Counted from the stretch's first letter, positions 34,301 to 42,866 are shown. The stretch: 64,000 nt of DNA from Collinsella aerofaciens (GCF_015546965.1 NZ_JADMUF010000009.1:1-64000); one strand, 5' to 3'. A program made the numbers and translations. Notes: generated by a model not told the origin, from the letters alone.

Positions 34301-37300
34301 GCCGTGGTAAGCCGTGACAGCACCTATCACGTGGTGCCGACGTCTGACACGACGCTCCAAGCCGTGTTCTCGGCAAAACAATACACGGTGGACGTCTCGT
34401 GCGAAGAGAGCATGGGCTCGGTCGAGGGAGCGGGGACGTATGCCGCCGGGCAAGTTGTCACCGTGCGTGCGGTCGCCGCCGAGGATACGGCTTTTGTGGG
34501 CTGGTTCCGTAACGGTACGTGTGTGAGCTCTAAGAAAACCTATCGATTTACCGTGCGTGAGGACACGTCGCTCTACGCCGTCTTTGCATCGGGTTCGTAT
34601 GTCGTGCATACCGTTGCTTCGCCTGCCGAGGGTGGAGCCGTGAGCGGCTTTGGCGGCTATGAGTCCGGTGATCGCGCAACGCTTCGTGCGATCGCCAGCA
34701 CCGGGTATTCGTTTGCGGGTTGGACGGACGACAAGGGCGAGACAGTCAGCGAGAACGCCGACTATACCGTTAAGGTCACGGGCGATGCCACCTATATGGC
34801 GACCTTTGCGCCTAAGTCCTACCAGGTCGTTTTGAGCGCGAGTGACGATAGCGTGGGCACCCTGAGCGGCGAGGGCTCTTATCAATTCGGCGATACGGTC
34901 GAACTCAACGCTACGCCCATGGGGACTAAGCGTTTTGTTGGCTGGTATGTTCTGGACACCGAGGGCAACAAGTCACTGCTGAGTTGTGACGCCCATTGCT
35001 GGGTTAAGCTCGACAAGGATATGGTTGAGGGGCTCGAGGACGACACGCTGGATATTCAGGCTGTGTTTGCCGATCCGTACGAGGTGACCGTTTCGGGCGA
35101 GGTCGTGGTGAAGGACAAGGCTTCGAGCAGGGGCTGCCGTGTTACGGGCAGCGGCAGCTTTGCCGTAGGCGATCAGGTGGAGCTGACGGCTGTGGCCGGT
35201 ATGGGCTATCGCTTTGTGGGCTGGAGCACCGACAAGGAGGGTACCTCGATTGTCGAGACCGCGACGACCCTCGATGTGACCGCCACGCAAGATATGACGT
35301 ACTACGCGCAGTTCGAATCCGATGGACAGGTGACCATCACCGTCACGGGGTCGTCCATCTTCCGCGGTACGGCCCTTCTGGTCGACGGCATTCCTGCCGG
35401 TAGCAGGTCCTACGACAGGGGCGACATGTATATGGCGATCGCGATTCCGTGGAAGAAGTACCACTTCTCGCACTGGGTCGACGATGCGGGCGTCACGGTG
35501 AGCTATAGCGCGTTCTATATCGGCACCGCCAAGGAGAACAGGCAGCTCACGGCTGTGTTCTATGAGACGGGCTGCGATGTGCAGGTCGCGACGTACCCCA
35601 AGGGTGCGGGCTTTAGCATGGTTGCGCTCGGTACCGGCAGCTCCTACCACTCCGCGGCGATTATGTTTACCGTGCCGCATAAGGGCTGGAAGTTTAAATA
35701 CTGGGTTGACGAGAACGGCCTGCCTGTGGGCTTTACGCCGGTGATCAACCGCGTAGTGTTCGGCAACCGTACTTTTACGGCCGTTTATGAGCGGGCGTCG
35801 ATGACGGTCACGGCGGTGGATTCGCGTCAGGGCGGGCACGTCGAGGGTTCCTTCGAGGACGAATCTCTGGGCTATGCCGTGACCAACGAAGTCGAGAACG
35901 GTGAGTCCACGACCCTGACTGCCGTTCCCGATGCGGGCTATGTGTTCGATGGGTGGTATACGCGTAACGATGACGGGTCGTTGGGCGATGAGCCGCTGAG
36001 CACGGATGCAGTTTGGACGTTTGTCCCCGAAGACAACATGACCGTCGAAGCGCGCTTTGCGGAGGCACCCAGGTACAAGGTGACGGCGCAGGCGGTCAAC
36101 GGATCGGTTGATCCAGAGACTGCTTCGGTCGCTACGGATGGCAAGGTGACGCTTTCGGCGACGCCCGATGAAGGCTGCTACCTGACGCGCGTGACCGTTG
36201 CGGAAAAGGCTGGCGAGGACGGTTCGGCCGGCAATGCCTATGACCTCGATATTTCCGACTACCAGGGCGGGGCGTACGAGGTCACACTGAGCGGCGTGAG
36301 TGCTCCGCAGCAGGTCACGTTTGAGTTTGCGAAGGCTGCGGCTCCGAAGGTGCTTGCCCAGCCTCAGGATGCGAGTGCTTACGAGGGCGATCCGGTTGAG
36401 CTTTCGGTCGCCGCCGAGGCGGGGCGTAACGTTCGCGCCCACGCCGCCGTATCTTCGGGTTCTGCCGCCGACGTTATGCTGGGCTACCAGTGGTATCGCG
36501 TGACTGCCGATGGCGGCAAGTCGGTGGCGTTGAAGGGCGAGACCGGGGAGACCCTCTCGATTGCCCAGCTCGACAGCGAGGGCGAGGGCGAGTATTTCTG
36601 CCGCATTACGCAGAGCTATCTGGGCACGGTGACAAAGACGGATACCAAGCATGCGACGGTGTCCATCGTGCCGCGAGAAGCACTTGTATTTAACGGGCGT
36701 GTGCTGCCGGTGGCGACCGCTCACGATGAATACCGTGCGCAGATTGCCGGCGCTACGGGCGGCAAGGCACCGTATGCGTATAACTTGGATGATGTTGAGG
36801 TTCCTGAGGGCATGCGGCTGACGCTGGCAGATGACGGATCGGGCGCCTTGGTGCTCTCGGGCGTGCCTGCGGCTACGGGTGTTTGTCGCTTTAAGATTTC
36901 GTGCACCGATGACCTGGGTAATAAGCGCGTAGCGCATTTTGTGCTGGTCGTGAAGGCGAAGGAACCATCGCTCGCGTTTGAAGGCCAGAGCTTTGTCTAT
37001 AACGCGACGGCGCAGGCCCCGGAGCTTTCGGGTGTGCCCGAGGGTTGCGAGGACGATGTCAAACTGACCTATGTTGGCACGGGCGATACGCATTACTCGT
37101 CGGATCAGGCGCCGGTGGATGCCGGCACGTATCGTGCGGTGGTGACGCTCGACGCCAAGGGATATGTCGGTAATGCCTCCTGTGACTTCACGATTGAGAA
37201 GGCCCCGGTCGATATTTCGATCGAGACGTCTGATGTGACATACGATGGCGCACGACACGGTGCGGCGGTTGCGGTTGCCGGCCTTGATGCGTCTGCCTAT

Positions 37301-40300
37301 TCCGTTACCTATCGCGGCATAGATGGAACGTCCTATGGTCCGACGGCGCTGGAGCCGTGCGACAGTGGCAACTACCGCGTCACGGTTAAGGTGACTGACT
37401 CCAACTATCAGGGTAAAAAGTCCGCCGAGTTCTCGATTGCAAAGGCAAGCCAGGTCATTACGGGAACGACGAGCTATTCGGGTGTGTACGGTGGAGACCC
37501 CATTGTGTTTAACAACGTTGCCCAGACTCCCGTGAGCTTTGAGCTGGTCGATTCCGATGACGATGCGAGCCCGGTTTCGATTAAGGGACGCTGTGCGACG
37601 GTGAAGGCCGCCGGTACGGCGCATGTTGTCGCCCATGCCGCTGCCTCGCGTAACTATCTTGCCGCCGAGGACGTCGAGTTGACGGTTTCCGTTGCACCTG
37701 CCCAGTTACTGGTGAAGGTCGACGATGCCGAGCGCTTTGAGGGTCAGAAGAACCCCGAGTTTACCTCCAGCTTGGTGAGTCGTTGCGACACGTCGGACGT
37801 AAAGGTTACGTACTTCTGCTCGGCGAATGAGAAATCGCCGGTGGGTGAGTACCAGATCGACGCGGCGGTCGCCGATCCGAACTATGATGTCGCAGTCGAC
37901 CCCGGCACGCTGACGGTCAAGAAGAAGCCCGAGCACTACAAGGTGACGGCGAAGGCAGTCAACGGTTCGGTCGACAATGCTTCGGTTTCGGTTGTTGTGG
38001 GCGGGGACGCGATCCTCTCGGCGACGCCCGACGAGGGCTGCTACCTCGAGCGCGTGACGGTCGCGCAGGCAGGCTCGGATGCGACCGTTGACCTCGACAT
38101 TTCTGATTACAAGGGCGGGGCGTACGAGGTCACGTTGAGCGATGTCACCGCATCGCAGGAGGTCACGTTCGAGTTTGCGAAGGCGGACGCTCCGCGTGTG
38201 GTCGCGCAGCCGCAGGACGTAAGCGTCCATGAGGGCGATTCGGCTGTGCTCTCGGTTGCGGCCGAGGCAGGCAAGAACGTCGACGATCACGCGGCCTCGT
38301 CCACGGGTTGCGCTGCCGAGATTGAGCTTTCCTATCAGTGGTTCCGCATGGTGGATGGCGAGGCCGTGGCGCTCGAGGGCGAGACGGGGGAGACGCTCTC
38401 GCTCGCGGACCTCGATGGCGAGCAGGCCGGCGAGTATTTCTGCCGCATTACTCAGCACTACCTTGGTATTGAGAAGCAGACGGACAGTGATTGTGCCTCC
38501 GTCTCCATCGTGCCGTGGGACACCCTTGTGTTTAACGGCGACCTGCTGCCGGCAGCGAGCACCCACAGCACGTACCTCGCAACGATTGCCGGGGCCACGG
38601 GCGGCAAGGCTCCATACGAGTACGCATGGGATAAGACGAAGCTCCCCGACGGGTTCAAACTCTCCCGTACTTCGGGCGGCCTGACGCTCTCCGGTGTTCC
38701 GTCCAGGACGGGCGTTTCCACCTTCGATATCACGTGCACGGATGCCCGTGGCGAGGCCGTGACTGCCTCCTTTGCGCTCGTTGTCCAGGCAAAGCGCGTA
38801 AAGCTATCGTTCACGGATGGCGACTTTACCTTTAATGGTGCGCCGCAGGCGCCCGAAGTTTCCGGTGCCCCCAAGGTCTGCAAAGGCGACCTTAAGGTCT
38901 GGTACTTCGGTACCGGAAGCACGCAATATTCCTCGACGGAGGCCCCGACTGATGCCGGCACGTACCGCGCTGTGGTAACGTTGCGAAGCCATGGTTACGC
39001 CGGTGCCGCTGCCTGTGAGTTCGAGATCGCTCCGGCAAAGCTCAAGGTGAAGGTTGACGACGCCGAGCGCTTCGAGGGGGAGGCGAACCCAGCGTTTACC
39101 TCGAGCCTAGAGAGTGCGGTTGACACTTCGGGCGTGAAGGTCGAGTACTCCTGCGATGCCGATGAGAGCTCTCCTGCTGGCGAGTACCAGATCGGCGCGA
39201 CGGTCACCGACCCGAACTTCGATGTCGAGGTCGTGCCCGGAACGCTGACGGTGAAAAAGAAGCAGGAGCCCGTCGATCCCGACCCGGTGGTTCCGGACCC
39301 GGACAACCCGGATCCCGATCAGCCTGATCCTGGTCCTAACCCCGATCCGGATAATCCGGAGCCCGATAACCCTGATCCGGGCCCCAAGCCTGATCCTGAT
39401 AATCCCGATCCGGACAACCCCGAGCCCGATAACCCGAACAAGCCCGAACGCTTTGAGGTGACGACAAAGGCGGTCAACGGATCGGTCGACAACGCTTCCG
39501 TCACCGTTGATTCCGGCGGCGACGTGACGCTCTCGGCGATGCCTGACGAGGACTGCTACCTCGAGCGGGTGACGGTCACGGAAGCCGGCTCGGACAAGGC
39601 CATCGATCTCGATATCTCCGGCTATGAGGGCGGAGCGTACGAGGTCACGCTGAGTGGCGTCACTGCGTCGCACGAGATTACGTTCGAGTTCGCGAAAGCA
39701 GACGCTCCGAAGGTGATCGCGCAGCCACAGGACGCGAATGCCCACGAGGGCGATGCTGTTGTGCTCTCGGTTGCTGCCGAGGCGGGCAAGGGCGTCCTCG
39801 ACCACGCGTCCTCGTCCACGGGTTCTGCCGCTGTTGTCGAACTGTCCTATCAATGGTTCCACATGGTGGGAGGCGAGGCCGTGGCGCTCGGGGGCGAGAC
39901 GGGGGAGACACTCCTCATTGAGAACCTTGATGACTATTGCGCCGGCGAGTATTTCTGCCGCGTCACCCAGCGCTATCTCGGCACCGAGGCGCAGGTGGAA
40001 AGCGATCGCGCTGTCGTTTCCGTTGTGCCCCGGGATGCCCTCGTGTTCAACGGCGGTCTGCTGCCGGTCGCACGCGCGCATAGCACGTATCGCGCGACGA
40101 TTTCGGGTGCCGCGGGTGGCGAAGCTCCGTATGAGTACGCGTGGGACGACGCTAAGCTCCCCGACGGGTTTAAGCTCACCCGCACAGCGGGCGGTCTGAC
40201 GCTCTCGGGCGTCCCGTCCAAGGCCGGAGTGTCTACCTTTGACATCACGTGCAAGGACGCTCAGGACAAGACCGTGACCGCGCACTTCGTTCTGGTCGTT

Positions 40301-41215
40301 CAGGCGAAGCGGGTTGAGCTCGCGTTTGAGGGCGGTAACTTCGTCTACAGCGGTGATGCCCAAGCGCCCGAGGTCACGGGGGCTCCCGAGGCCTGCGAGG
40401 GTGATCTGAGGGTTAGGTATTACGGGACGGGTGGCACGCACTATTCGTCAAGTGAGGCCCCGACCGATGCCGGCACGTACCGCGCTGTAGCCACGTTGCG
40501 AAGCAACGGGTATATCGGCGCCGCCTCGCGCAAGTTCAAGATTACGCCGGCGAAGCTTAAGGTGAAGGTCGACGATGCTGAACGCTTCGAGGGGGAGATG
40601 AATCCCGCCTTTACCTCAAGCCTAAAGAGCTCGGCCGATACCTCGGGCGTGAAGGTCGAGTACTCCTGCGTCGCCGATGAGAGTTCCCCGGCGGGCGAGT
40701 ACCAGATCGAGGCGACGGTCACCGACCCGAACTTTGATGTCACGGTTGAGCCCGGTACGCTGACGGTGAAGAAGCAGGAGCCTGTCAACCCGGACCCGGT
40801 GGTTCCCGATCCGGACAAGCCCGAGCCCGACCAGCCTGACCAGCCGGACCCGGGCAAGCCTGAGCCCGATAAACCGGAGCCTGATCAGCCGGACAAGCCG
40901 GACCCGGAAAACCCGGATAAGCCCGAGCCTGACAACCCGAGTAAGCCAGAGCCGGAAAAGCCCGGAACGCCCGATTCCGACCAGCCGGATTCAAAGGATC
41001 CGACAAAACCCGGTAGCTCGGATGACTCCGCAGCCGATAAGGCAAAGGCATCGGGCGCGGAAAACTCCGGCAAGAAGGAGTCTTCCAAGTCGAGCGCTCA
41101 GCAGCTCGCCGATACGGGCGATCGTGCGCCGTTGGCTGTCGCTGTGGCCGCGGGTGCTGTTGCGCTTGTCGCGCTGGGGCTCGAGCTGCTGCGTCGCCGC
41201 CATCCGGGCGCGTAG
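28346..41215 (+). CDS. Giant LRR / B-repeat / MBG-type surface protein with LAxTG anchor
   Basis: A 4,289-residue secreted, wall-anchored protein, probably an adhesin or matrix-binding protein. Order: signal peptide (residues 1-34, cleavage after TAYA); acidic Ser/Asp-rich linker; two 387-residue tandem copies of a BspA-type leucine-rich repeat block (about 137-910); about 19 repeats of 70-100 residues each with a central GW or W motif (FKGWYD, FVGWFEDG, FDHWKDD), like Listeria InlB B/Flg_new repeats (about 910-2575); three large C-terminal modules with Ig-like and MBG-like parts (from 2576, 3198 and 3703); Pro/Asp-rich wall spacers; LADTG at 4254-4258, a hydrophobic helix and RRRHPGA. LADTG matches class E sortase signals. 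A hydrophobic stretch lies at about 1187-1214. No ligand can be assigned. Confidence 0.9.
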   Translation: MNRITAALYRFLVVYLSVAMVVTSIPLAPSTAYADDTEALAVENEAQETDSDSDADAKTGDSASSSGEGGSSATSDTTDDAQNKSSSSDASTPASSLAQDLAGAATDSDAARSLAATAEPPSDDSEVDALTYEPTVYEYAKFMPNYYLYPCDADGNLTVEVDENNPRENSVDGRMVTNLIIDYRTDLVDVQLCADSTNLRSVRFENSSISKIGTHAFYNCPNLTDISLSGMAIGHIGKEAFYGCKSLTSLNINEVATIGSMGDAAFAESGLVSTGLDKVVGLTSIPLMAYDGCKALTDTGLDKNTSITSIGADAFNNCSRLATTGLESNTTVETLRECCFSGTNMSGGLALPLYSKIEELPSCAFSDSKLETVYLGCDHAVLINSTTFPKYDMTVMVPAKMVSQYESGRPKEVWESCNGSLPVPVGKVLQKIKVSRDPDKMTYQQGDTISLEGMSVTFQYPHSTTDGDYEALIKEELGEYFTASPCDGDVFDDSMDGEPIQLVYDDGYTRLVTYSKGNLQQAAYEYAKLMPNYYLYPCDANGNLTVEIDENNPRENSVDGRMVTNLIVDYGVDEVDAQLCADSTNLRSVRFENSSISKIGLHAFYNCPNLTDISLSGMTIGTIGKEAFYGCKSLTSLNINETATIGSMGEAAFAGSGLVSTGLDKIVGLTSIPDRAYDGCKALTDTGLDKNTSITSVGVCAFRHCSSLATTGLESNTTVETLGHTCFYGTDLSGGLTLPYNSKIEELPDKAFCDTNLETVFLACNHAVLINTDTFPKYNMTVMVPAKMIPKYANGHPKAVWERCNGCLPVPVGKVLKNVEISHDPTNMTYEPGDTISLEGMSVELDYPHSVSIWNYEALIKEELGEYLTATPCDGDVFDESMDGQPIKLVYDDGYSHFETQTKGTLQLKKPAPTSFQISYAQTIDKGERKLMDGVELPDVSGSMTLDAGTEVTLDAGSLGMLNDNLTFKGWYDTESGEYISKETVYTFTPNKDLSLEARFKLKDYAVHVNDAQATDSSQDFAHLSVAAQNCYRNAGETVEVSAVTDNALFLGWYLGEGDDAYAVSDQLDFTYTVDKADAIVSEDKTDARIEITPRYCAPQASVVLSVDGVDEDGQPLGQFLSTGLYGIGSRVTVVAVPMPGYVFDYATDALGNVVFTGDDGPSYTFVLEGDVQYTAHFREATDPDESLAALKAALIAAITAAAVLATMYGLGEIVDPIAADAVIEIGMADNIEDVAAVGTKVLKEIKDIIDDHKKPKPHGDHKIEIIATAQPEVGGVVTGGGIHYEGTVATLEAVANPGYRFVCWKENGVEVSTSPLKTMTITDLTPEVVKMTAVFEKKVEVTAVAEADGIQADFSTGCTASPVKQSITRGDQAMVTASEGPDYAFVGWFEDGIEVSPERTYIFKAEVDRHLVARFRKADKTILVNTDPFDSAEVLCDGLPVVDGKVRAKDGDILTFTVRPKVRPDNPEKTYRFVEWRETDAQGITIANKQEVCEYRVNGNARIEAVMDGRDTHTVRAEADPLEGGTVTLKRGETAGMVLEVPEGERVTAEATPSEGYIFDGWYLSNGGSDVTSTLVSSERSYSFEPITDCVIQAKFTRACKVDVVVEPAAAMAGKYLVHGEGYCMKGEPATLSIELTAEASKQFTFKGWYDAKTDLLLGTDPSYLEFYPEDVECTVRAVFEENTYTVEAKAKKTFVERGTVEIEGHPGASSVTCGYGDTVILKAKPNDGYRFDHWKDDSGEEYDTAELVVKVTKSDTYTAIFTDSKPEVMVTADSWLGGTVTCNGTVVKPTTDKFKLGETLTLTAKAHPGFLFWGWYVNGRLKSLKHETSLVAKARGKTGHCVITAAFVPIDTVCVPLADPAEGGTVKASRILADRGAEVALKATPNPGYVFTGWYTADGTFESADAEFTCHQERTHVHVARFMAKSYEVDATTVVDSGTGSLVESSVAGWVEGTGTVEAGHAATLTAHTLSGFAFEYWADASGAVVSRDSTYHVVPTSDTTLQAVFSAKQYTVDVSCEESMGSVEGAGTYAAGQVVTVRAVAAEDTAFVGWFRNGTCVSSKKTYRFTVREDTSLYAVFASGSYVVHTVASPAEGGAVSGFGGYESGDRATLRAIASTGYSFAGWTDDKGETVSENADYTVKVTGDATYMATFAPKSYQVVLSASDDSVGTLSGEGSYQFGDTVELNATPMGTKRFVGWYVLDTEGNKSLLSCDAHCWVKLDKDMVEGLEDDTLDIQAVFADPYEVTVSGEVVVKDKASSRGCRVTGSGSFAVGDQVELTAVAGMGYRFVGWSTDKEGTSIVETATTLDVTATQDMTYYAQFESDGQVTITVTGSSIFRGTALLVDGIPAGSRSYDRGDMYMAIAIPWKKYHFSHWVDDAGVTVSYSAFYIGTAKENRQLTAVFYETGCDVQVATYPKGAGFSMVALGTGSSYHSAAIMFTVPHKGWKFKYWVDENGLPVGFTPVINRVVFGNRTFTAVYERASMTVTAVDSRQGGHVEGSFEDESLGYAVTNEVENGESTTLTAVPDAGYVFDGWYTRNDDGSLGDEPLSTDAVWTFVPEDNMTVEARFAEAPRYKVTAQAVNGSVDPETASVATDGKVTLSATPDEGCYLTRVTVAEKAGEDGSAGNAYDLDISDYQGGAYEVTLSGVSAPQQVTFEFAKAAAPKVLAQPQDASAYEGDPVELSVAAEAGRNVRAHAAVSSGSAADVMLGYQWYRVTADGGKSVALKGETGETLSIAQLDSEGEGEYFCRITQSYLGTVTKTDTKHATVSIVPREALVFNGRVLPVATAHDEYRAQIAGATGGKAPYAYNLDDVEVPEGMRLTLADDGSGALVLSGVPAATGVCRFKISCTDDLGNKRVAHFVLVVKAKEPSLAFEGQSFVYNATAQAPELSGVPEGCEDDVKLTYVGTGDTHYSSDQAPVDAGTYRAVVTLDAKGYVGNASCDFTIEKAPVDISIETSDVTYDGARHGAAVAVAGLDASAYSVTYRGIDGTSYGPTALEPCDSGNYRVTVKVTDSNYQGKKSAEFSIAKASQVITGTTSYSGVYGGDPIVFNNVAQTPVSFELVDSDDDASPVSIKGRCATVKAAGTAHVVAHAAASRNYLAAEDVELTVSVAPAQLLVKVDDAERFEGQKNPEFTSSLVSRCDTSDVKVTYFCSANEKSPVGEYQIDAAVADPNYDVAVDPGTLTVKKKPEHYKVTAKAVNGSVDNASVSVVVGGDAILSATPDEGCYLERVTVAQAGSDATVDLDISDYKGGAYEVTLSDVTASQEVTFEFAKADAPRVVAQPQDVSVHEGDSAVLSVAAEAGKNVDDHAASSTGCAAEIELSYQWFRMVDGEAVALEGETGETLSLADLDGEQAGEYFCRITQHYLGIEKQTDSDCASVSIVPWDTLVFNGDLLPAASTHSTYLATIAGATGGKAPYEYAWDKTKLPDGFKLSRTSGGLTLSGVPSRTGVSTFDITCTDARGEAVTASFALVVQAKRVKLSFTDGDFTFNGAPQAPEVSGAPKVCKGDLKVWYFGTGSTQYSSTEAPTDAGTYRAVVTLRSHGYAGAAACEFEIAPAKLKVKVDDAERFEGEANPAFTSSLESAVDTSGVKVEYSCDADESSPAGEYQIGATVTDPNFDVEVVPGTLTVKKKQEPVDPDPVVPDPDNPDPDQPDPGPNPDPDNPEPDNPDPGPKPDPDNPDPDNPEPDNPNKPERFEVTTKAVNGSVDNASVTVDSGGDVTLSAMPDEDCYLERVTVTEAGSDKAIDLDISGYEGGAYEVTLSGVTASHEITFEFAKADAPKVIAQPQDANAHEGDAVVLSVAAEAGKGVLDHASSSTGSAAVVELSYQWFHMVGGEAVALGGETGETLLIENLDDYCAGEYFCRVTQRYLGTEAQVESDRAVVSVVPRDALVFNGGLLPVARAHSTYRATISGAAGGEAPYEYAWDDAKLPDGFKLTRTAGGLTLSGVPSKAGVSTFDITCKDAQDKTVTAHFVLVVQAKRVELAFEGGNFVYSGDAQAPEVTGAPEACEGDLRVRYYGTGGTHYSSSEAPTDAGTYRAVATLRSNGYIGAASRKFKITPAKLKVKVDDAERFEGEMNPAFTSSLKSSADTSGVKVEYSCVADESSPAGEYQIEATVTDPNFDVTVEPGTLTVKKQEPVNPDPVVPDPDKPEPDQPDQPDPGKPEPDKPEPDQPDKPDPENPDKPEPDNPSKPEPEKPGTPDSDQPDSKDPTKPGSSDDSAADKAKASGAENSGKKESSKSSAQQLADTGDRAPLAVAVAAGAVALVALGLELLRRRHPGA
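28754..31075 (+). repeat. Tandem duplication of a 1,161-bp LRR block
   Basis: Two in-frame copies (28754-29914 and 29915-31075) begin with the same YEYAK-MPNYYLYPCD segment and keep very similar DNA (for example the LCADSTNLRSVRFENSS stretch). Each holds BspA-like leucine-rich repeats (YNCPNLTDISLSGM, FYGCKSLTSLNI) and ends with a small domain (EELGEY-TA-PCDGDVFD). High similarity suggests recent duplication. Confidence 0.85.
31080..36070 (+). repeat. Array of about 19 InlB-B/Flg_new-like repeats
   Basis: Counting by the central aromatic motif, I find copies near 31250, 31495, 31770, 32245, 32500, 32760, 33020, 33280, 33537, 33780, 34017, 34270, 34490, 34710, 34930, 35210, 35460, 35690 and 35940. 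Each unit runs G-x-V-x-G-x-G-x-Y-x-x-G, then A-T/A-x-x-G-Y-x-F-x-G-W, then a short strand ending in A-x-F. Copies are diverged, unlike the LRR duplication. Confidence 0.75.
36071..41010 (+). repeat. Three C-terminal modules and Pro/Asp-rich spacers
   Basis: Modules start at 36071, 37937 and 39452, each with VTxxAVNGSVD, CYLxRVTV, an Ig-like part (QPQDxxxxEGD, EYFCRIT), GGKAPYEYAWD, and MBG-like DAGTYRAVVTL, ending KVDDAERFEG...PGTLTVKK. The first module has extra MBG-like domains. Modules 2 and 3 are very similar in DNA. Low-complexity spacers rich in Pro, Asp, Asn, Glu and Lys follow modules 2 (39265-39451) and 3 (40770-41010). Confidence 0.85.
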
Positions 41216-41281
41216 TGCACTCGCTTGGCAGCCAGATTGACGCCCTGGCAGGATGTAGCCTGCTAAAGCGTTTATACTTGC

Positions 41282-41311
41282 GGGACGGGTATTTTGCCCG
41301 TCCCGTTTTTG
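41282..41311 (+). terminator. Terminator after the giant gene
   Basis: GGGACGGG (41282-41289) pairs perfectly with CCCGTCCC (41297-41304), followed by GTTTTTG. It lies 23 bases before the brnQ start, so brnQ must have its own promoter or rely on read-through. Confidence 0.85.
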
Positions 41312-41333
41312 TTTCGACCCGAAAGGTGTGCCT

Positions 41334-42692
41334 ATGGCCTCATCTGCACCGCGCGGTCTGCGCTCCGACCATGTCGTTACCGTCGGCATCGCTCTATTCT
41401 CGATGCTCTTTGGCGCAGGCAACTTGATTATTCCGCCGCTGTTGGCGCTTCAGGCAGGTTCTGCCACGCCGGTCGCCATGCTCGGCTTTCTGATTGCCGC
41501 CATCGGCCTGCCCGTCATGGGCTTTATCGCTGTGGCACTTGCCGGTACGGCGCGTGAGCTTGCCGGTCGCGTGCACCCCAAGTTCGGTGAGTTCTTTGTC
41601 GCGGCGGTTTACCTGGCCATCGGCCCGTGCCTGGCTATTCCGCGCACGAGCTCCACGGCGTTTGAGATGCTGGTACCGTTGCTGCCCGAGGGTGTTTCGC
41701 TTGGCACCGCGCGCTTGGTCTTCGCCGTCGCCTTCTTCGTGGTCGCATTTGCACTTACGCTGCGCCCCGGCGTCATCACGCGCGTGCTCGGTCGCATTAC
41801 TGGCCCCGCGCTCATTGCGCTCATCGTACTCGTTGTCGGCGCCGCCGTGATTTCGCCGCTGGGACCGGCTGCTGCCCCGCAAGCTCCCTATGATGCCGGC
41901 GTTGCGGTCCAAGGCTTCTTGACCGGCTACCAGACCATGGACCTGCTTGCGTCGCTCGCCTTCGGCATCATCATCGCCGAGACCATTCACGAGCTGGGTG
42001 TTACCGATGACAAGCGCGTGGCCTTTGAGATTTCGCGCTCCGGTGTGATCGCCGGCGTGCTCATGGCCATCATCTATTGCGGCTTGGCTCTTGCCGGCAT
42101 GCAGCTCGGCACCGTGATGCCCGACGCCACCAACGGCGCTGCCATCCTTGCTCGCTCGGCCTCCATGCACTTTGGCCTTGCCGGCACGGTTGTGGTCTTC
42201 GCCATCTTCTTCCTCGCCTGCATGAACGTGTGCATTGGCCTCATTAGTTGCTGCGCGCGCTATTTCTGTGAGACGTACGTGGTTGAAGGGGGAGCGGAGG
42301 TCTCCGAGGAGGCCATGCGCCGCCCCTTCGCGATTCTCGCCTTTGTGTTCGCGGCGTTTTCGTGCGTGCTCTCCAACGTGGGCCTCGACGTGATCCTTAT
42401 GTTCTCGGTGCCCATGCTCAACGCCTTGTATCCCGTCGCCATCGTGCTGGTTCTCATGGGTTTGGTACACGGCTTTTGCGACGCTCATCCGCAGGTGTGG
42501 GTCTGGGTCGGCGGTGTGGTTGCCGTGCAGAGCGTGATTACCTCGGTCCGCGATGCGTTCTTTGCGGGTGCCTGGCTGCCGTTCGATGCTTTGCCGCTGG
42601 CGGACATCGGTGCCGCATGGGCGCCGGTCGCCGTGGTGGCGTTTGCGATCGGCCTGGCCCACAGCCAGTTTGTCGCACATTCGAGGAGCTAG
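41334..42692 (+). CDS. brnQ: Branched-chain amino acid carrier (LIVCS family)
   Basis: A 452-residue, about 12-helix cation-coupled symporter for Leu, Ile and Val. The N-terminal FSMLFGAGNLIIPPLLAL is the family signature, and the middle AFGIIIAETIHELGV and late FSVPMLNALYPVAIVLVLMG segments also fit BrnQ. The ATG at 41334 follows GAAAGG by 7 bases. It is followed by tRNA genes; no terminator is seen directly after it. Confidence 0.9.
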   Translation: MASSAPRGLRSDHVVTVGIALFSMLFGAGNLIIPPLLALQAGSATPVAMLGFLIAAIGLPVMGFIAVALAGTARELAGRVHPKFGEFFVAAVYLAIGPCLAIPRTSSTAFEMLVPLLPEGVSLGTARLVFAVAFFVVAFALTLRPGVITRVLGRITGPALIALIVLVVGAAVISPLGPAAAPQAPYDAGVAVQGFLTGYQTMDLLASLAFGIIIAETIHELGVTDDKRVAFEISRSGVIAGVLMAIIYCGLALAGMQLGTVMPDATNGAAILARSASMHFGLAGTVVVFAIFFLACMNVCIGLISCCARYFCETYVVEGGAEVSEEAMRRPFAILAFVFAAFSCVLSNVGLDVILMFSVPMLNALYPVAIVLVLMGLVHGFCDAHPQVWVWVGGVVAVQSVITSVRDAFFAGAWLPFDALPLADIGAAWAPVAVVAFAIGLAHSQFVAHSRS

Positions 42693-42783
42693 GGTTTCTG
42701 CGCTTGCACAGGCGGGGAGTCTCCCCTATAATTTCCTTCGCTTTGGGACACGCAAGGTTTAGACCTTAGCTGCTCAACACCTT

Positions 42784-42860
42784 CGGGACGTGGCGCAGTT
42801 TGGTAGCGCGCCTGCTTTGGGAGCAGGATGTCGCAGGTTCAAATCCTGTCGTCCCGACCA
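42784..42860 (+). tRNA. tRNA-Pro (anticodon TGG)
   Basis: A 77-base cloverleaf: acceptor CGGGACG/CGTCCCG, anticodon stem CCTGC/GCAGG with loop TTTGGGA giving anticodon TGG, T-loop GGTTCAAATCC, discriminator A and an encoded CCA end. Confidence 0.96.
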
Positions 42861-42866
42861 TATCTT

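Noticed and set aside
28754-41010. CRISPR-like or satellite repeats
   Set aside because: All repeats here are long, in-frame protein-coding repeats inside one ORF; no short direct repeats with unique spacers were seen anywhere in the window.
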